This document shows, piece after piece, positions 6,932-15,743 of a DNA stretch of 64,000 nt; position 1 is the stretch's first letter, and each line of letters opens with the position of its first letter. The stretch spans positions 124,001 to 188,000 of the forward strand of contig JADJJU010000001.1 in assembly GCA_016706365.1 (NCBI GenBank), given 5' to 3'. A program made the translations under genes and the position numbers. Under the pieces are notes generated by a model, which worked only from the letters and a program-made list of their open reading frames with translations, was not told the origin of the DNA and did not search any database. This DNA is from Saprospiraceae bacterium. Lineage in GTDB: Bacteria > Bacteroidota > Bacteroidia > Chitinophagales > Saprospiraceae.

Positions 6932-7375
6932 ATGGACAAGTTTTTTGAAGAGGCAGTATCTCAGGCAAGAAAAAGTTTTGAGGAAGGCGGCATTCCAATC
7001 GGAAGTGTCATCGTATATAAGGGAGAAATCCTGGGTAAAGGACATAATAAACGTATTCAACAAGGCAGTGTCGTTCTTCACGGAGAAATGGATGCTCTTG
7101 AAAATGCAGGCCGGCAAACAGCTGAAGTATACCGGCATTCCGTACTTTATACGACACTCTCTCCTTGTCCCATGTGCACTGGTGCCATTCTTCTCTATGG
7201 AATTCCTAAAGTTGTAATTGGTGAAAACAAGACTTTTCTGGGCTCAGAAGATTTGTTAAGAAGTCAAGGCGTCGAAGTTGTCGTATTGGATAACCCGGAA
7301 TGCATTAATCTTATGAATTCTTTCATTGAGCTTCATCCGGATATATGGTATGAAGATATTGGAGAGCAAGATTAA
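6932..7375 (+). CDS. Cytosine deaminase of the fungal Fcy1 type
   Basis: 147 residues of the cytidine-deaminase fold. Zinc ligands are His50 (HGEMDALEN), Cys79 and Cys82 (SPCPMCTGA); the proton shuttle is Glu52. The match to yeast Fcy1 is unusually detailed: GGIPIGS, GKGHNKR, LHGEMDALENAGR, VLYTTLSPCPMCTGAILLYGIPKVVIGENKTF and the C-terminal IWYEDIGE, whose Trp and Asp line the pyrimidine pocket in Fcy1. It is not similar to the bacterial amidohydrolase CodA. The likely reaction is cytosine to uracil plus ammonia, salvaging pyrimidines in the cytoplasm. It stands 21 bases before a DUF421 gene. TadA is excluded by the C-terminal region and by the absence of the tRNA-binding residues. Confidence 0.9.
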   Translation: MDKFFEEAVSQARKSFEEGGIPIGSVIVYKGEILGKGHNKRIQQGSVVLHGEMDALENAGRQTAEVYRHSVLYTTLSPCPMCTGAILLYGIPKVVIGENKTFLGSEDLLRSQGVEVVVLDNPECINLMNSFIELHPDIWYEDIGEQD

Positions 7376-7396
7376 AATAATATTTAATATTGGATT

Positions 7397-8107
7397 ATGA
7401 TCATTTTACAAGCTAAAGGAGGATTGGATTGGCAGCGACTTTTACTCGGTGAAGAAGAGTGGAGTTTCCTTTTGGAAACTATGCTTCGTACCGGAGTAAT
7501 GTTTATCATCATACTAGTAAGTCTTAGATTATTAGGGAAACGGGGGGTAAAACAATTATCCGTTTTCGAACTTGTAGTTATCATTGGTCTGGGATCTGCT
7601 GCGGGTGATCCAATGTTTTATAAAGACGTAGGATTATTGGTGGGATTCGTAGTTTTTTGCGTGGTGATTGGGTCATACAAATTGATCAATTATCTGATTG
7701 CCAGTAATAAAAAATTTGAAAAGGTAGTAGAAGGAATGCCTGTCTGCCTTATAAAAAACGGAGTATTCAAAATTGAAAACTTCAAAAAAGAGCCATTGAC
7801 AGAAGATGAGTTCTTTGCTGAATTGCGCCTGCGGGGCGTGTCGCAATTAGGCCAGATAGAAGAAGCAATCGAAGAAAGTAATGGCAATATCAGTGTTTTT
7901 TACTTCTCTGACAAAGAAGTCAAACCCGGGCTTTCGGTTATGCCGGGAGCTTTGGATCAATATGTAAGGGCGATCAAAGATCCGGGTTTTTATTCCTGCA
8001 TCTTTTGTGGATTTACAGATGAATTAAAACCAGCAACTCAGCATACTTGTCCCTCCTGTAAAAAATTAAAATGGACAAAAGCCAGTCATAGGAAGAGGAT
8101 AGTATGA
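7397..8107 (+). CDS. DUF421 (YetF-like) membrane protein with a CxxC tail
   Basis: 236 residues. Two or three membrane helices at the N-terminus (LLETMLRTGVMFIIILVSLRLLGKRG; FELVVIIGLGSAAGDPM; LLVGFVVFCVVIGSYKLINYLI) precede the soluble DUF421 domain (PVCLIKNG, LTEDEFFAELRLRGVSQLGQIEEAIEESNG). The KRGVKQLSVFELVVIIGLGSAAG stretch is the family signature. Unusual is the C-terminal extension with CIFCGF and CPSCKK, spaced like a rubredoxin/zinc-ribbon knuckle, likely binding one metal ion. Function of DUF421 proteins is poorly known; spore and envelope stress roles have been proposed. It lies shortly downstream of the cytosine deaminase gene. Confidence 0.87.
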   Translation: MIILQAKGGLDWQRLLLGEEEWSFLLETMLRTGVMFIIILVSLRLLGKRGVKQLSVFELVVIIGLGSAAGDPMFYKDVGLLVGFVVFCVVIGSYKLINYLIASNKKFEKVVEGMPVCLIKNGVFKIENFKKEPLTEDEFFAELRLRGVSQLGQIEEAIEESNGNISVFYFSDKEVKPGLSVMPGALDQYVRAIKDPGFYSCIFCGFTDELKPATQHTCPSCKKLKWTKASHRKRIV

Positions 8108-8157
8108 CACATCTGATTATGTATAATTAAAATTGAGAAAAATAATGCCCGGCAATT

Positions 8158-8189
8158 GTAATGTTAGGCAAAGAATTGAATTATATTTG
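8158..8189 (+). promoter_or_regulatory. Candidate promoter of the 950-aa secreted protein gene
   Basis: TATATTTG at 8182-8189 fits the -7 consensus exactly. A TTG lies at 8156-8158 with a 23-base spacer, somewhat longer than usual. The start codon is 55 bases downstream. Confidence 0.4.
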
Positions 8190-8243
8190 GCATAATAATT
8201 GTTTACTTGTAACTGATTTACACATTATATAATATTTACATGT

Positions 8244-11096
8244 ATGCTTACATTAATACCCCAACCTGCTTTAATAAAACGTGCATCAGTTCTAATACTG
8301 ATTTTGTTTTCAATCATTGGAACATTGAGAGCTCAGGCACCGGAAATTTTGTATTATAAATTTGACGGAACAGGAACGAGCGTTCCGAATGAAGCATCTA
8401 ATCCTCCTTTGGGTACTGAAACCGCAACTATACTGGGTGATCTGACACAAGGATCAGGAGGCAAATGTGCAGGTGGCTTGATCGGCACGGGAAGTACAAG
8501 TTCTTCCAATTATGTTAATACAAACTGGGTTCCTAACTTAAATGGAGTTGACTGGAGCATCCATTTTTGGATAAATAATGTATCGAACTATTCCTTATTG
8601 TGGTATATTTTTGGAGACGTCAATGCAAATAGCTTCAGATGTTTTACTAATGGAGTGGCCGGTCCTGATAATTATTGGCTTAGAGGTGGTGGGTTGACTG
8701 ACATCCCTGTCAACGGGGGAGCGGCTGCAGGCTTACAGCATATTGTGTTTGTTTATGAGTCTGCAAACAATCAAGTAAAAGCTTATTTAAATGGTGTTCT
8801 GGTCAATACTGTTGCTCAGGGAGCGGTTAACATTACCGGAACTGGCCCTTTTAAAGTGGGAGGCTATAGCACTAACAGCAGTTTAGCTCCAGGTTCCATA
8901 ATGGATGAATTTGGATTTTACAGCAGAGCGCTTTCTGCTTCAGAAGTTCTTGAATTATATGAAGCAGGGTGTCTTCAGTGTTATACAGATGCAGACGGAG
9001 ATGGGTTTGGAGATCCTAATTCTGAACCTATAGAACCAAGCGAGAATACTTGTCCAATAGGATATGTAGATAATAACAATGATTGCAATGACTCAGATGA
9101 AAACGTATTAGGTATCTCAACCTGGTACCTTGATGCTGATAATGATGGGTTTTATTTCGGAGATTCAATAGTTTCCTGTAATTCACCCGGTGTAGGGTAC
9201 ACAGATGCAGAAGGTTTGCAAGCAGGAGATTGTGATGATAATAATGAAAACATCTATCCGGGAGCACCTGTAAATTTCTGTAATGGCCTTGACAATGATT
9301 GCGATGGAATGATTGATTCAGAAATTGTGGAAGCTTCTGACTGTGGTACATTTATTGGATTTTCACCTTTCCAGGATTCACTGTGGGTAATCGATACTAT
9401 AAATAGTTTTGAGATTATTACCAGAGCTGCTCCTTTTATTCAGGGATTTACTGTTACAGGAATTAATGGAGCTTCAATGAATCCAATCAACGATTCTATT
9501 TATGTAATTTGTAAAGTGAGCGGAGTAAGTGGTCGTGTATTAGGAACAATTGATGTTGAAACTTTTGAAATAACAACTAAAGGAAACCTTGGCGATAACT
9601 TCTCTTCTATCACATTCGCGCCTGATGGTACTTTATATGGGGTGACTGGAGACGGGGCCTCTGTACCTGAATCATTGTATGAAATCGATCCATCAAATGC
9701 AAGCAAGACTTTATTGACTGCTCTTGGTAATGGCGCTGATGGTGAAGTGATTTGTTATAATCCGGATGATAATCATATTTACCACTGGTCAGGAAATAGT
9801 ACAAATGTTTATGAAAAGATTAACGCTGTCCCTCCTTATACGGTCACCGGAATACCGGGAAGTTATACAGGTGGTGAAGTTTTTGGCGCTGCATATGTTG
9901 GTAATGGAAGATTTTTAACAAGCAATATCAGCTCCGCATTTTCATATTATGAAGTGGCCGGAATGCAATCAGCGATATTTGGATCCAATCCTGATGATTT
10001 AAGAGGACTTCCATTTATCAATTGCGATGTTCAATGCTATGCAGATGCTGACGGAGATGGATATGGAGATGCATCCCAACCAGCCATCTTCTCAGGCAAC
10101 TGCCCTGAAGGATACGTTTCCAATAATGGTGATTGCAATGATAATCCGTTGGCTAATGGAGCAGTAATGAACCCATGTGCTGCCGAAGTATGTGATGGAC
10201 TTGACAATGATTGCAATGGTCAGATTGATGATGATGCAGAAAATGCTTCCGGATGGACACAAACAGACATTGGCCAAAGCAGCGGTGATTCAGAGTTTCC
10301 AATTTGCAGCTCTGAAGGCGGAGATACTATAAGTATTTCAGCAAATGGTTATAGTACTTCCACTGTTGATGGAATGCAATTGGTTCATCAGGAGATTTGC
10401 GGGGATGGCAGCATAACTGCCCACATTGGCCAAATGACAGGCTTAGGCTGGGCTGGAATTACATTTAGAGAGACTTCAGCTCCGGGATCTAAAAAAGTAG
10501 TTTTGAAAATGCAAATGAACGGTAACATTCGCAGAGAAATTCGAAGTACCACAAATGGAGCTACGCAATTTTTAAGTATGTTTAGAAATGGTCATACCTG
10601 GTTGCGAATTGTAAGGCAAGCAAACAACTTTACAGGATTTACTTCTACTAACGGAAGCACCTGGGTATTCGCATTTACAGCCAATGTAAGCATGAGTAAT
10701 TGCGTACTTGTTGGTTTGCAGGTTGAAAGCATTAACCAAAGCAGTACTACAACAGCAAGTTTCGATCATGTAATCATTACAGGTGATAAACCTACTGTCA
10801 TCACCCGCCCTGGTATAGAAAATGGGCTTCCGACTCAATCATTAACGATATTTCCTAACCCAAGCAATGGAGATTTGTTCTTTAGCAATAATGAAAAGAA
10901 TGTTGATCACTTAAATTTTATATTGTCTGATATTCATGGTAGAAATGTTTTCAATCAGGAATTTGAAGGGCTTGGCACGGGAAATCATGCACTATCATTA
11001 CCAGGCTTGGCAGATGGAATTTATTTAATGCAGATCTGGAGTAAACATGAATTGATCCAAACAAATAAGATAGTTATTCTCAATAAAGGTCTGTAA
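8244..11096 (+). CDS. Secreted LamG/MopE-repeat protein with T9SS sorting domain
   Basis: 950 residues with a signal peptide (basic start, hydrophobic VLILILFSIIG, cleavage near LRAQA). Domains in order: a LamG/concanavalin-like lectin domain (about 40-235; WSIHFWINN, VFVYESANNQVKAYLNG, ALSASEVLELYEAG); MopE-type metal-binding motifs (YTDADGDGFGD about 246, WYLDADNDGF about 293, NGLDNDCDGMID about 348); a propeller-like stretch (about 365-590; SITFAPDGTLYGVT); a second MopE set (YADADGDGYGD about 597, DGLDNDCNGQID about 652); a jelly-roll-like region; and a C-terminal T9SS type A sorting domain (IFPNPSNGDLFF to the end). The Asp-rich motifs probably bind calcium. It is exported by T9SS and likely acts at the cell surface. 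A terminator follows at 11122. Confidence 0.9.
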   Translation: MLTLIPQPALIKRASVLILILFSIIGTLRAQAPEILYYKFDGTGTSVPNEASNPPLGTETATILGDLTQGSGGKCAGGLIGTGSTSSSNYVNTNWVPNLNGVDWSIHFWINNVSNYSLLWYIFGDVNANSFRCFTNGVAGPDNYWLRGGGLTDIPVNGGAAAGLQHIVFVYESANNQVKAYLNGVLVNTVAQGAVNITGTGPFKVGGYSTNSSLAPGSIMDEFGFYSRALSASEVLELYEAGCLQCYTDADGDGFGDPNSEPIEPSENTCPIGYVDNNNDCNDSDENVLGISTWYLDADNDGFYFGDSIVSCNSPGVGYTDAEGLQAGDCDDNNENIYPGAPVNFCNGLDNDCDGMIDSEIVEASDCGTFIGFSPFQDSLWVIDTINSFEIITRAAPFIQGFTVTGINGASMNPINDSIYVICKVSGVSGRVLGTIDVETFEITTKGNLGDNFSSITFAPDGTLYGVTGDGASVPESLYEIDPSNASKTLLTALGNGADGEVICYNPDDNHIYHWSGNSTNVYEKINAVPPYTVTGIPGSYTGGEVFGAAYVGNGRFLTSNISSAFSYYEVAGMQSAIFGSNPDDLRGLPFINCDVQCYADADGDGYGDASQPAIFSGNCPEGYVSNNGDCNDNPLANGAVMNPCAAEVCDGLDNDCNGQIDDDAENASGWTQTDIGQSSGDSEFPICSSEGGDTISISANGYSTSTVDGMQLVHQEICGDGSITAHIGQMTGLGWAGITFRETSAPGSKKVVLKMQMNGNIRREIRSTTNGATQFLSMFRNGHTWLRIVRQANNFTGFTSTNGSTWVFAFTANVSMSNCVLVGLQVESINQSSTTTASFDHVIITGDKPTVITRPGIENGLPTQSLTIFPNPSNGDLFFSNNEKNVDHLNFILSDIHGRNVFNQEFEGLGTGNHALSLPGLADGIYLMQIWSKHELIQTNKIVILNKGL

Positions 11097-11121
11097 GTTC
11101 CGGCCTTAAGAAATTCACTTG

Positions 11122-11153
11122 AGAGCAGCACTGAAAAGTAGCTGCTCTTTTTT
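11122..11153 (+). terminator. Terminator after the LamG/MopE gene
   Basis: AGAGCAGC (11122-11129) pairs with GCTGCTCT (11141-11148) across a short A-rich loop and is followed by a T-run; 25 bases after the stop codon. Confidence 0.8.
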
Positions 11154-11290
11154 ATTCCTAACTGAATTTTAGCTCTGGATGACATATCAATTTTTGTAAT
11201 TACTTTAAAATGTCAGATCCTTAATCTTATGGTGGATTGAATCCTGAAATTTTGGAATAAAGCATAATTTTGACTATATAAAAAAGTACA

Positions 11291-11740
11291 ATGGTTGATA
11301 CTCGCATTCTTACGTCATCCTATGTAAAGGACTTCATCCAACTCTTGCAAATATTTGACACTGAATTTGAATGGAACGATTTCGTAATTCCACCCATTTC
11401 CCGTTTAGAACACTTGTTGGGAAGTAATAATTTTTTTGTGGTGGCCGCTAAGAAAGGAGACATTGTGGTTGGTGGATTAACAGTTTTTGTTCTCCAACAT
11501 TATTCCACAATTAATCCCATCGCTTACTTATATGATCTTGCTGTGTCAAAATCGCATCAGCGGGAAGGTATTGGCAAAAAATTAATTGAATACACGACAG
11601 AATATTGCAAAAACCTTGGCTTCGAAGAGCTCTTTGTTCAGGTTCATTTATCAGATACTGAAGCAATTGAATTTTATAGAGCAACTAAATTTGACGATGA
11701 ACAAAGTGTATTGCATTTCACCTATCAATTGGGAAGCTAG
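11291..11740 (+). CDS. GNAT acetyltransferase, AAC(3)-I-like
   Basis: 149 residues of the GCN5 fold. The central YLYDLAVSKSHQREGIGKKLIEYT is motif A with the acetyl-CoA-binding R/Q-xxGIG/A loop, and LFVQVHLSDTEAIEFYRATKFDDEQSVLHFTYQL is motif B with the typical end. The IAYLYDLAVS and the DTEAIEFY-KF pattern resemble aminoglycoside 3-N-acetyltransferases of the AAC(3)-I group (IYIYDLAVSGEHRRQGIA in AacC1), including the C-terminal E-HF strand. Sequence alone does not show aminoglycoside activity; environmental relatives may acetylate other amines. It is a single gene; TAATTTTG at about 11260 could be its -7 box, but no matching TTG is seen. Confidence 0.78.
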   Translation: MVDTRILTSSYVKDFIQLLQIFDTEFEWNDFVIPPISRLEHLLGSNNFFVVAAKKGDIVVGGLTVFVLQHYSTINPIAYLYDLAVSKSHQREGIGKKLIEYTTEYCKNLGFEELFVQVHLSDTEAIEFYRATKFDDEQSVLHFTYQLGS

Positions 11741-11882
11741 AATTATGCATTCAGAATTAGCTTTCATGCATTTTGAATACTAATTGTAGTGGGTTTAAGG
11801 TATTTTTATAAAGAATTTGAGCAGGATTATACTTTTACTGAAGCAACCTTTTTTCAATTTCCTCACTAAGCCACAAATTGAT

Positions 11883-13700
11883 ATGAAATCAATTAGACCC
11901 CAATTTATTCTATCAGTATTAATTTTATGTTTCAGCCTTTCAAGCATAGCAGCTACCAGATATGTTACAGTATCCGGAGCCGGATCTCTGGATGGTTCTA
12001 GCTGGGCTAATGCTGCTCCCGGCTCTGCATTACAATTTATGGTAAACACAGCTGCTCCCGGCGATGAAATTTGGGTGGCTTGCGGAACATATGTTCCGAC
12101 CACTGACAACAACAGATCCATATCATTTTCTATGCGAAATGGGATAAGCATTTATGGCGGATTTGCGGGGACCGAAGCTACTTTGGAGGAGCGTGAATTC
12201 ATCTGCGGAACCTGCAGCATATTGAGTGGTGAGATTGGCGCAGCGGGAATTACTGATAATTCTTTTAAAATTGTGTCGAATGAAGAACTGAACAATACTG
12301 CAATTTTGGATGGATTTGAGATTAGGGATGCAAATGATAACAGAGCTCCGTCCAATGCCGGAAATGGACTGGGTGGTGGATTATATAATCATGGTTTTGG
12401 TTCTACTGGTTTTTGTAATCCTGTCATCCGCAATTGTTTTTTTACCAATAACAGAGCTTCCTGGGGCGCCGGGGCCTTCAATAATGGATATGCAGGTGGC
12501 AATGCTGAACCGACTTACATTAACTGCATCTTTTATCAAAATCATGCCTATATAGAAGCCGGAGGAATGGATTCTTATGGTGTTGGAGGTAACGCAAGTC
12601 CCACACTTTATAACTGTATTTTTGACAGCAATACCTCAGCAAGCAATGTAGGAGCGATGTATGCCTGGGGAGGTAATGTGGGAGGAAACTGCCATCCGGT
12701 TTTAATCAATTGCATTTTCACAAACAACTCAGCATTGAATGGATATGCCGGAGCATTTATAGCAGATAATCTTAATGAAGTTGGCGGAGGTTCTTCAGGA
12801 TCTTGTACAGTGACACTCCAAAATTGTATCGTTAGAAATAACACAGCAACCGGAGCAGGACCGCAATTTTGTGTGAGAGGAAATGCAAATGCACAGGTGC
12901 TTGCAACTTATTCTAATATTGACTTAAGCGGGCAAAATGGTATGCATGTTTTATCAGGATCTACAATTGGAAATATTGATTCAGATCCTCTATTTCTTGA
13001 CATTTCCAATGCAGCCGGTGATGACTTTTGCTGGTTGACCATGGACGATGGATTAAGAATGACAAACTCTTCTCCAAGTGTTAATTCCGGATCCAATACC
13101 GGAGTGCACACTGAGGATATTACCGGAGAGAGCAGAATAAATGCAGGCACAGTTGATATGGGTCCTTATGAAAATCAATCTCCTCTGAGCGCAGCATTGT
13201 TATCCTTTGAAGCCTTGCCTTTTGATAAAACTGTGAAAATCAATTGGACAACAACAATAGAAGGTAATACGGAATCTTATACAATACAAAAAAGCATGAA
13301 CGGAATAAGTTGGAAGGAGCTGGAAACAATCTCTGCTGCAAGGACTGGTTCTGAACTGGAAGAATATTATGTATGGGATTACAATCCATACCCCGGGCGC
13401 ACCTATTACAGACTTCTTCAGAAAGATTCGGATGGACAACAAAAATATTCAGTTGTTAAATCAGTAATAACAAAAGAGGATATTCGGGTACAAATCTACC
13501 CCAATCCTGTTGCTGATAAATTGAATATTATTTTCAATGATTCTGACCTTCATCAAATCGAAATACTTGATTTATTTGGCATAATTCAATATTCAGGAAC
13601 TGCTGATCTGGACATTAAGATTGATCTGAATAGTCTGTCCAACGGTCTTTATCTCTTAAGAATTGACAGGGAAATGGTAAGGAAAATAATAAAGGAATAA
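11883..13700 (+). CDS. Secreted parallel beta-helix protein with T9SS sorting domain
   Basis: 605 residues from the ATG at 11883, which begins a clear signal peptide (MKSIRPQFILSVLILCFSLSSIAA); a TTG 66 bases upstream is less likely. The mature protein opens with RYVTVSGAGSLDGSSWANAAPGSALQFMV and AMCGT-YVPT-like strands, then IYGGFAGTEATLEEREF, the entry to a right-handed parallel beta-helix with many N/G-rich turns (GGGLYNHG, NRASWGAGAFNNG, CIFxNNxA). A FN3-like segment (about 470-530; ALLSFEALPFDKTVKINWTT) leads to the T9SS type A tail (IYPNPVADKLNIIF to KIIKE). Such helices often bind or cleave polysaccharides, but no catalytic residues can be pointed to. A paralogous domain ends the giant protein at 58283. 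Confidence 0.9.
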   Translation: MKSIRPQFILSVLILCFSLSSIAATRYVTVSGAGSLDGSSWANAAPGSALQFMVNTAAPGDEIWVACGTYVPTTDNNRSISFSMRNGISIYGGFAGTEATLEEREFICGTCSILSGEIGAAGITDNSFKIVSNEELNNTAILDGFEIRDANDNRAPSNAGNGLGGGLYNHGFGSTGFCNPVIRNCFFTNNRASWGAGAFNNGYAGGNAEPTYINCIFYQNHAYIEAGGMDSYGVGGNASPTLYNCIFDSNTSASNVGAMYAWGGNVGGNCHPVLINCIFTNNSALNGYAGAFIADNLNEVGGGSSGSCTVTLQNCIVRNNTATGAGPQFCVRGNANAQVLATYSNIDLSGQNGMHVLSGSTIGNIDSDPLFLDISNAAGDDFCWLTMDDGLRMTNSSPSVNSGSNTGVHTEDITGESRINAGTVDMGPYENQSPLSAALLSFEALPFDKTVKINWTTTIEGNTESYTIQKSMNGISWKELETISAARTGSELEEYYVWDYNPYPGRTYYRLLQKDSDGQQKYSVVKSVITKEDIRVQIYPNPVADKLNIIFNDSDLHQIEILDLFGIIQYSGTADLDIKIDLNSLSNGLYLLRIDREMVRKIIKE

Positions 13701-13707
13701 TTAGAGT

Positions 13708-14778
13708 TTACTGCTTATTTCTTATCCTGAGTTTCGTCCCTGCAATGTCTTCCCAGCGATAATACTGAAAAGTCTTGTCATCGCTCATTGCAACAAACAA
13801 TCCATGTTTAAAATCTTCATTTAGAGGAACAGAAACTGTCTCAGATCCGTCTGAATTATTGGTTGAAGTTTTAACAGTTGTGATTCGTACATGATCATGA
13901 GCATTTGATTGACCTTCTCTGCTATAGATGTGAAATTGATTTGCTGCCTGATCAGAAACAAGAATATAGCCGGTAGAATCAGAATCCTTGTAAATTGAAA
14001 TTCCTTCATTATCGTCCAGATATTCACCCTGACCAAAAATTGCTAATTCTTCATTTCCTTTGGCTGGATCGGCATAGTATTTTCTAATTCCAAACTGCTC
14101 GTCAGAATAGTAAATATATCCCAGCTCATTGTCCACTGCAATTGATTCAATTTCTTTCTTTCCACTGTACTGACCAAATTTTCTCACAAGGCTGGCCTTA
14201 ACCAGTCCTTTCCCATTATCTTCCAAAAGGTATTGCCATAAATAAGTTCCATCCGTTGGACCTGATTTCCTGCCCGCAATTACATAAATTTTTCCTGACT
14301 TATCAGTGTGAAGACTTACCCCCATTAAGTCCCTGAACATCTCTCCTGTTTCAGCTTCATACACCGGAATTCCTCCCCCATCTATAGCTTTCATATCCGG
14401 TAAACTAAAAATTCTCAGATTTTGAGTCATTCTTTCTGAAGTCACGGCAATATCCACAGGTTTTCCATTTAAGATTAATCCATAAGCCACGTCCACATTA
14501 TTTGGACGCTGGAGGGACTTCACTGTTTTTGAAACAATCTGTTTTCCTTTCAGATCATACACATACAATGCACCATTTTCATCTTTATCAGTTCCTATTA
14601 CAAGAGATTGAGACGGATCTGTCTTATTTATCCATATAGCAGGGTCATCTGTGTCAAATTCCACAGGATCAGTTCTATAAACTGGCTTTAATACTGCGCT
14701 GTCTTTTTCAGAAATTGCCGAATCTGATTTTTCTGCTTCTACCGTTTTATCAAAAGAGCATGCTGTCATGAACAGCAT
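13708..14778 (-). CDS. Beta-propeller phytase, probable lipoprotein
   Basis: About 356 residues forming a six-bladed beta-propeller phytase (BPP), a calcium-dependent phosphatase that hydrolyses phytate. Family landmarks are DDPAIWINKTDPSQSLVIGTDK near the start, RPNNVDVAYG, AVTSERMTQNLRIF, GREVFRDLMG-like EMFRDLMGVSL, KKEIESIAVDNELGYIYYSDE, GIRKYYADP, DDNEGISIY and LVSDQAANQFHIYSR. The N-terminus reads MLFMTACSF, with a lipobox-like MTAC but too short a signal. In-frame codons upstream (to a TAA about 36 bases before) would extend it as ANYQAVVIIF without an ATG/GTG/TTG, so the real start is unclear. The 3' end faces the beta-helix gene, tail to tail, with a 7-bp gap. The mature enzyme would act in the periplasm or at the surface and release phosphate. 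Confidence 0.9.
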   Translation of the reverse strand: MLFMTACSFDKTVEAEKSDSAISEKDSAVLKPVYRTDPVEFDTDDPAIWINKTDPSQSLVIGTDKDENGALYVYDLKGKQIVSKTVKSLQRPNNVDVAYGLILNGKPVDIAVTSERMTQNLRIFSLPDMKAIDGGGIPVYEAETGEMFRDLMGVSLHTDKSGKIYVIAGRKSGPTDGTYLWQYLLEDNGKGLVKASLVRKFGQYSGKKEIESIAVDNELGYIYYSDEQFGIRKYYADPAKGNEELAIFGQGEYLDDNEGISIYKDSDSTGYILVSDQAANQFHIYSREGQSNAHDHVRITTVKTSTNNSDGSETVSVPLNEDFKHGLFVAMSDDKTFQYYRWEDIAGTKLRIRNKQ

Positions 14779-15185
14779 AAAAATTATTACTACTGCTTGA
14801 TAATTAGCTATTTACATATGCATATTATTATTAATTTAAATAATTCCAATGAAGTGTTCTTAATAGAAGGTAGGAGAACTTATTGTTACAAAATTAATAT
14901 TTGCAGTATGAATCAATTACTATGTCACATAAAAGCCGTTAACTCTGCATTATCATTCAATTAATTTATTGTAAATAAATTACAATAAATTGTATATCTA
15001 TTATTTATACATTACAATATTCTAATTAATATTAACTTGCCGAATTTGCTGGATTGATAATTGCTTTACTTTAGTATTTACAAAACTGCTCGTAAATTAC
15101 ACACTGATTAGAATAATCTTTCACACTTTAATCTTCACACATACTTCGCACCACCAGCAAATAAATCAGAATAAAACAATCACAT
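14779..15185. other. AT-rich divergent intergenic region
   Basis: About 407 bases between the divergent phytase and RibD-like genes. It is very AT-rich, with local dyads (AATTTATT-GTA-AATAAATT near 14961-14979) that could be operator-like or just AT composition. No gene or RNA is recognised. It presumably holds both promoters; I see no unambiguous consensus pair. Confidence 0.5.
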
Positions 15186-15743
15186 ATGAGATCTATTTCT
15201 GCATTCAACTTTCTAACGATCAATGGCTTTTACAAAGGAATCAATGAAGATATCAGCTGGCATGTACACGGAGAAGAGGGTAATCAATATTCAATAGACA
15301 GGTTGCAGTCGGGAAATATTTTGCTGTTTGGCAGAGTTACTTACGAAATGATGTACTCTTTCTGGCCTACTGAAACAGCTTATTCTTTATATCCGATAGT
15401 AGCTGAAAAAATGAATTCAGCAGAAAAACTAGTTGTATCAAATTCACTCAATTCTGCAAGCTGGCAAAATTCAAAAATCATCAGTGGGGATATTATCAGC
15501 CAAATTTCTAAGTTGAAAAATAGTCCCGGAAAAAATATCTCCATCCTCGGCAGTGGAACACTAATAACATCACTTACAGATGCAGGTCTAATAGATGAGT
15601 ATGAATTCCTGATTGATCCGCTTGCCATCGGAAAGGGCACACTTATTTTTCATAATATACAAAACACTCTACGTCTTGAATTAACTGGCACAAGAGTATT
15701 CGAAAAAAGTGGCTCAATTCTGCTGAACTACAACAAAATTTAA
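15186..15743 (+). CDS. RibD C-terminal/dihydrofolate-reductase-like family protein
   Basis: 185 residues of the DHFR-like fold as in the C-terminal domain of RibD. Strand and loop landmarks: SAFNFLTINGFYKG at the start (binding of the reduced nicotinamide in relatives), a central LLFGRVTYEMMYSFWPTE, KLVVSNSL, NISILGSGTLITSLTDAGLIDEYEFLIDPLAIGKGTLIF with the typical GSG loop, and a C-terminal strand. Stand-alone proteins of this type (YyaP/YwjB-like) reduce unknown substrates with NAD(P)H; they lack the deaminase domain and are unlikely to be the riboflavin enzyme itself. Single gene, starting in the AT-rich region. Confidence 0.83.
   Translation: MRSISAFNFLTINGFYKGINEDISWHVHGEEGNQYSIDRLQSGNILLFGRVTYEMMYSFWPTETAYSLYPIVAEKMNSAEKLVVSNSLNSASWQNSKIISGDIISQISKLKNSPGKNISILGSGTLITSLTDAGLIDEYEFLIDPLAIGKGTLIFHNIQNTLRLELTGTRVFEKSGSILLNYNKI

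Noticed and set aside
9028..9804. Antisense frames over the LamG/MopE gene
   Set aside because: Asn/Asp-rich coding on the plus strand gives open His/Leu-rich frames on the other.
13821..14036. Alternative frame inside the phytase gene
   Set aside because: Same strand, different frame, no features; shadow of the phytase.
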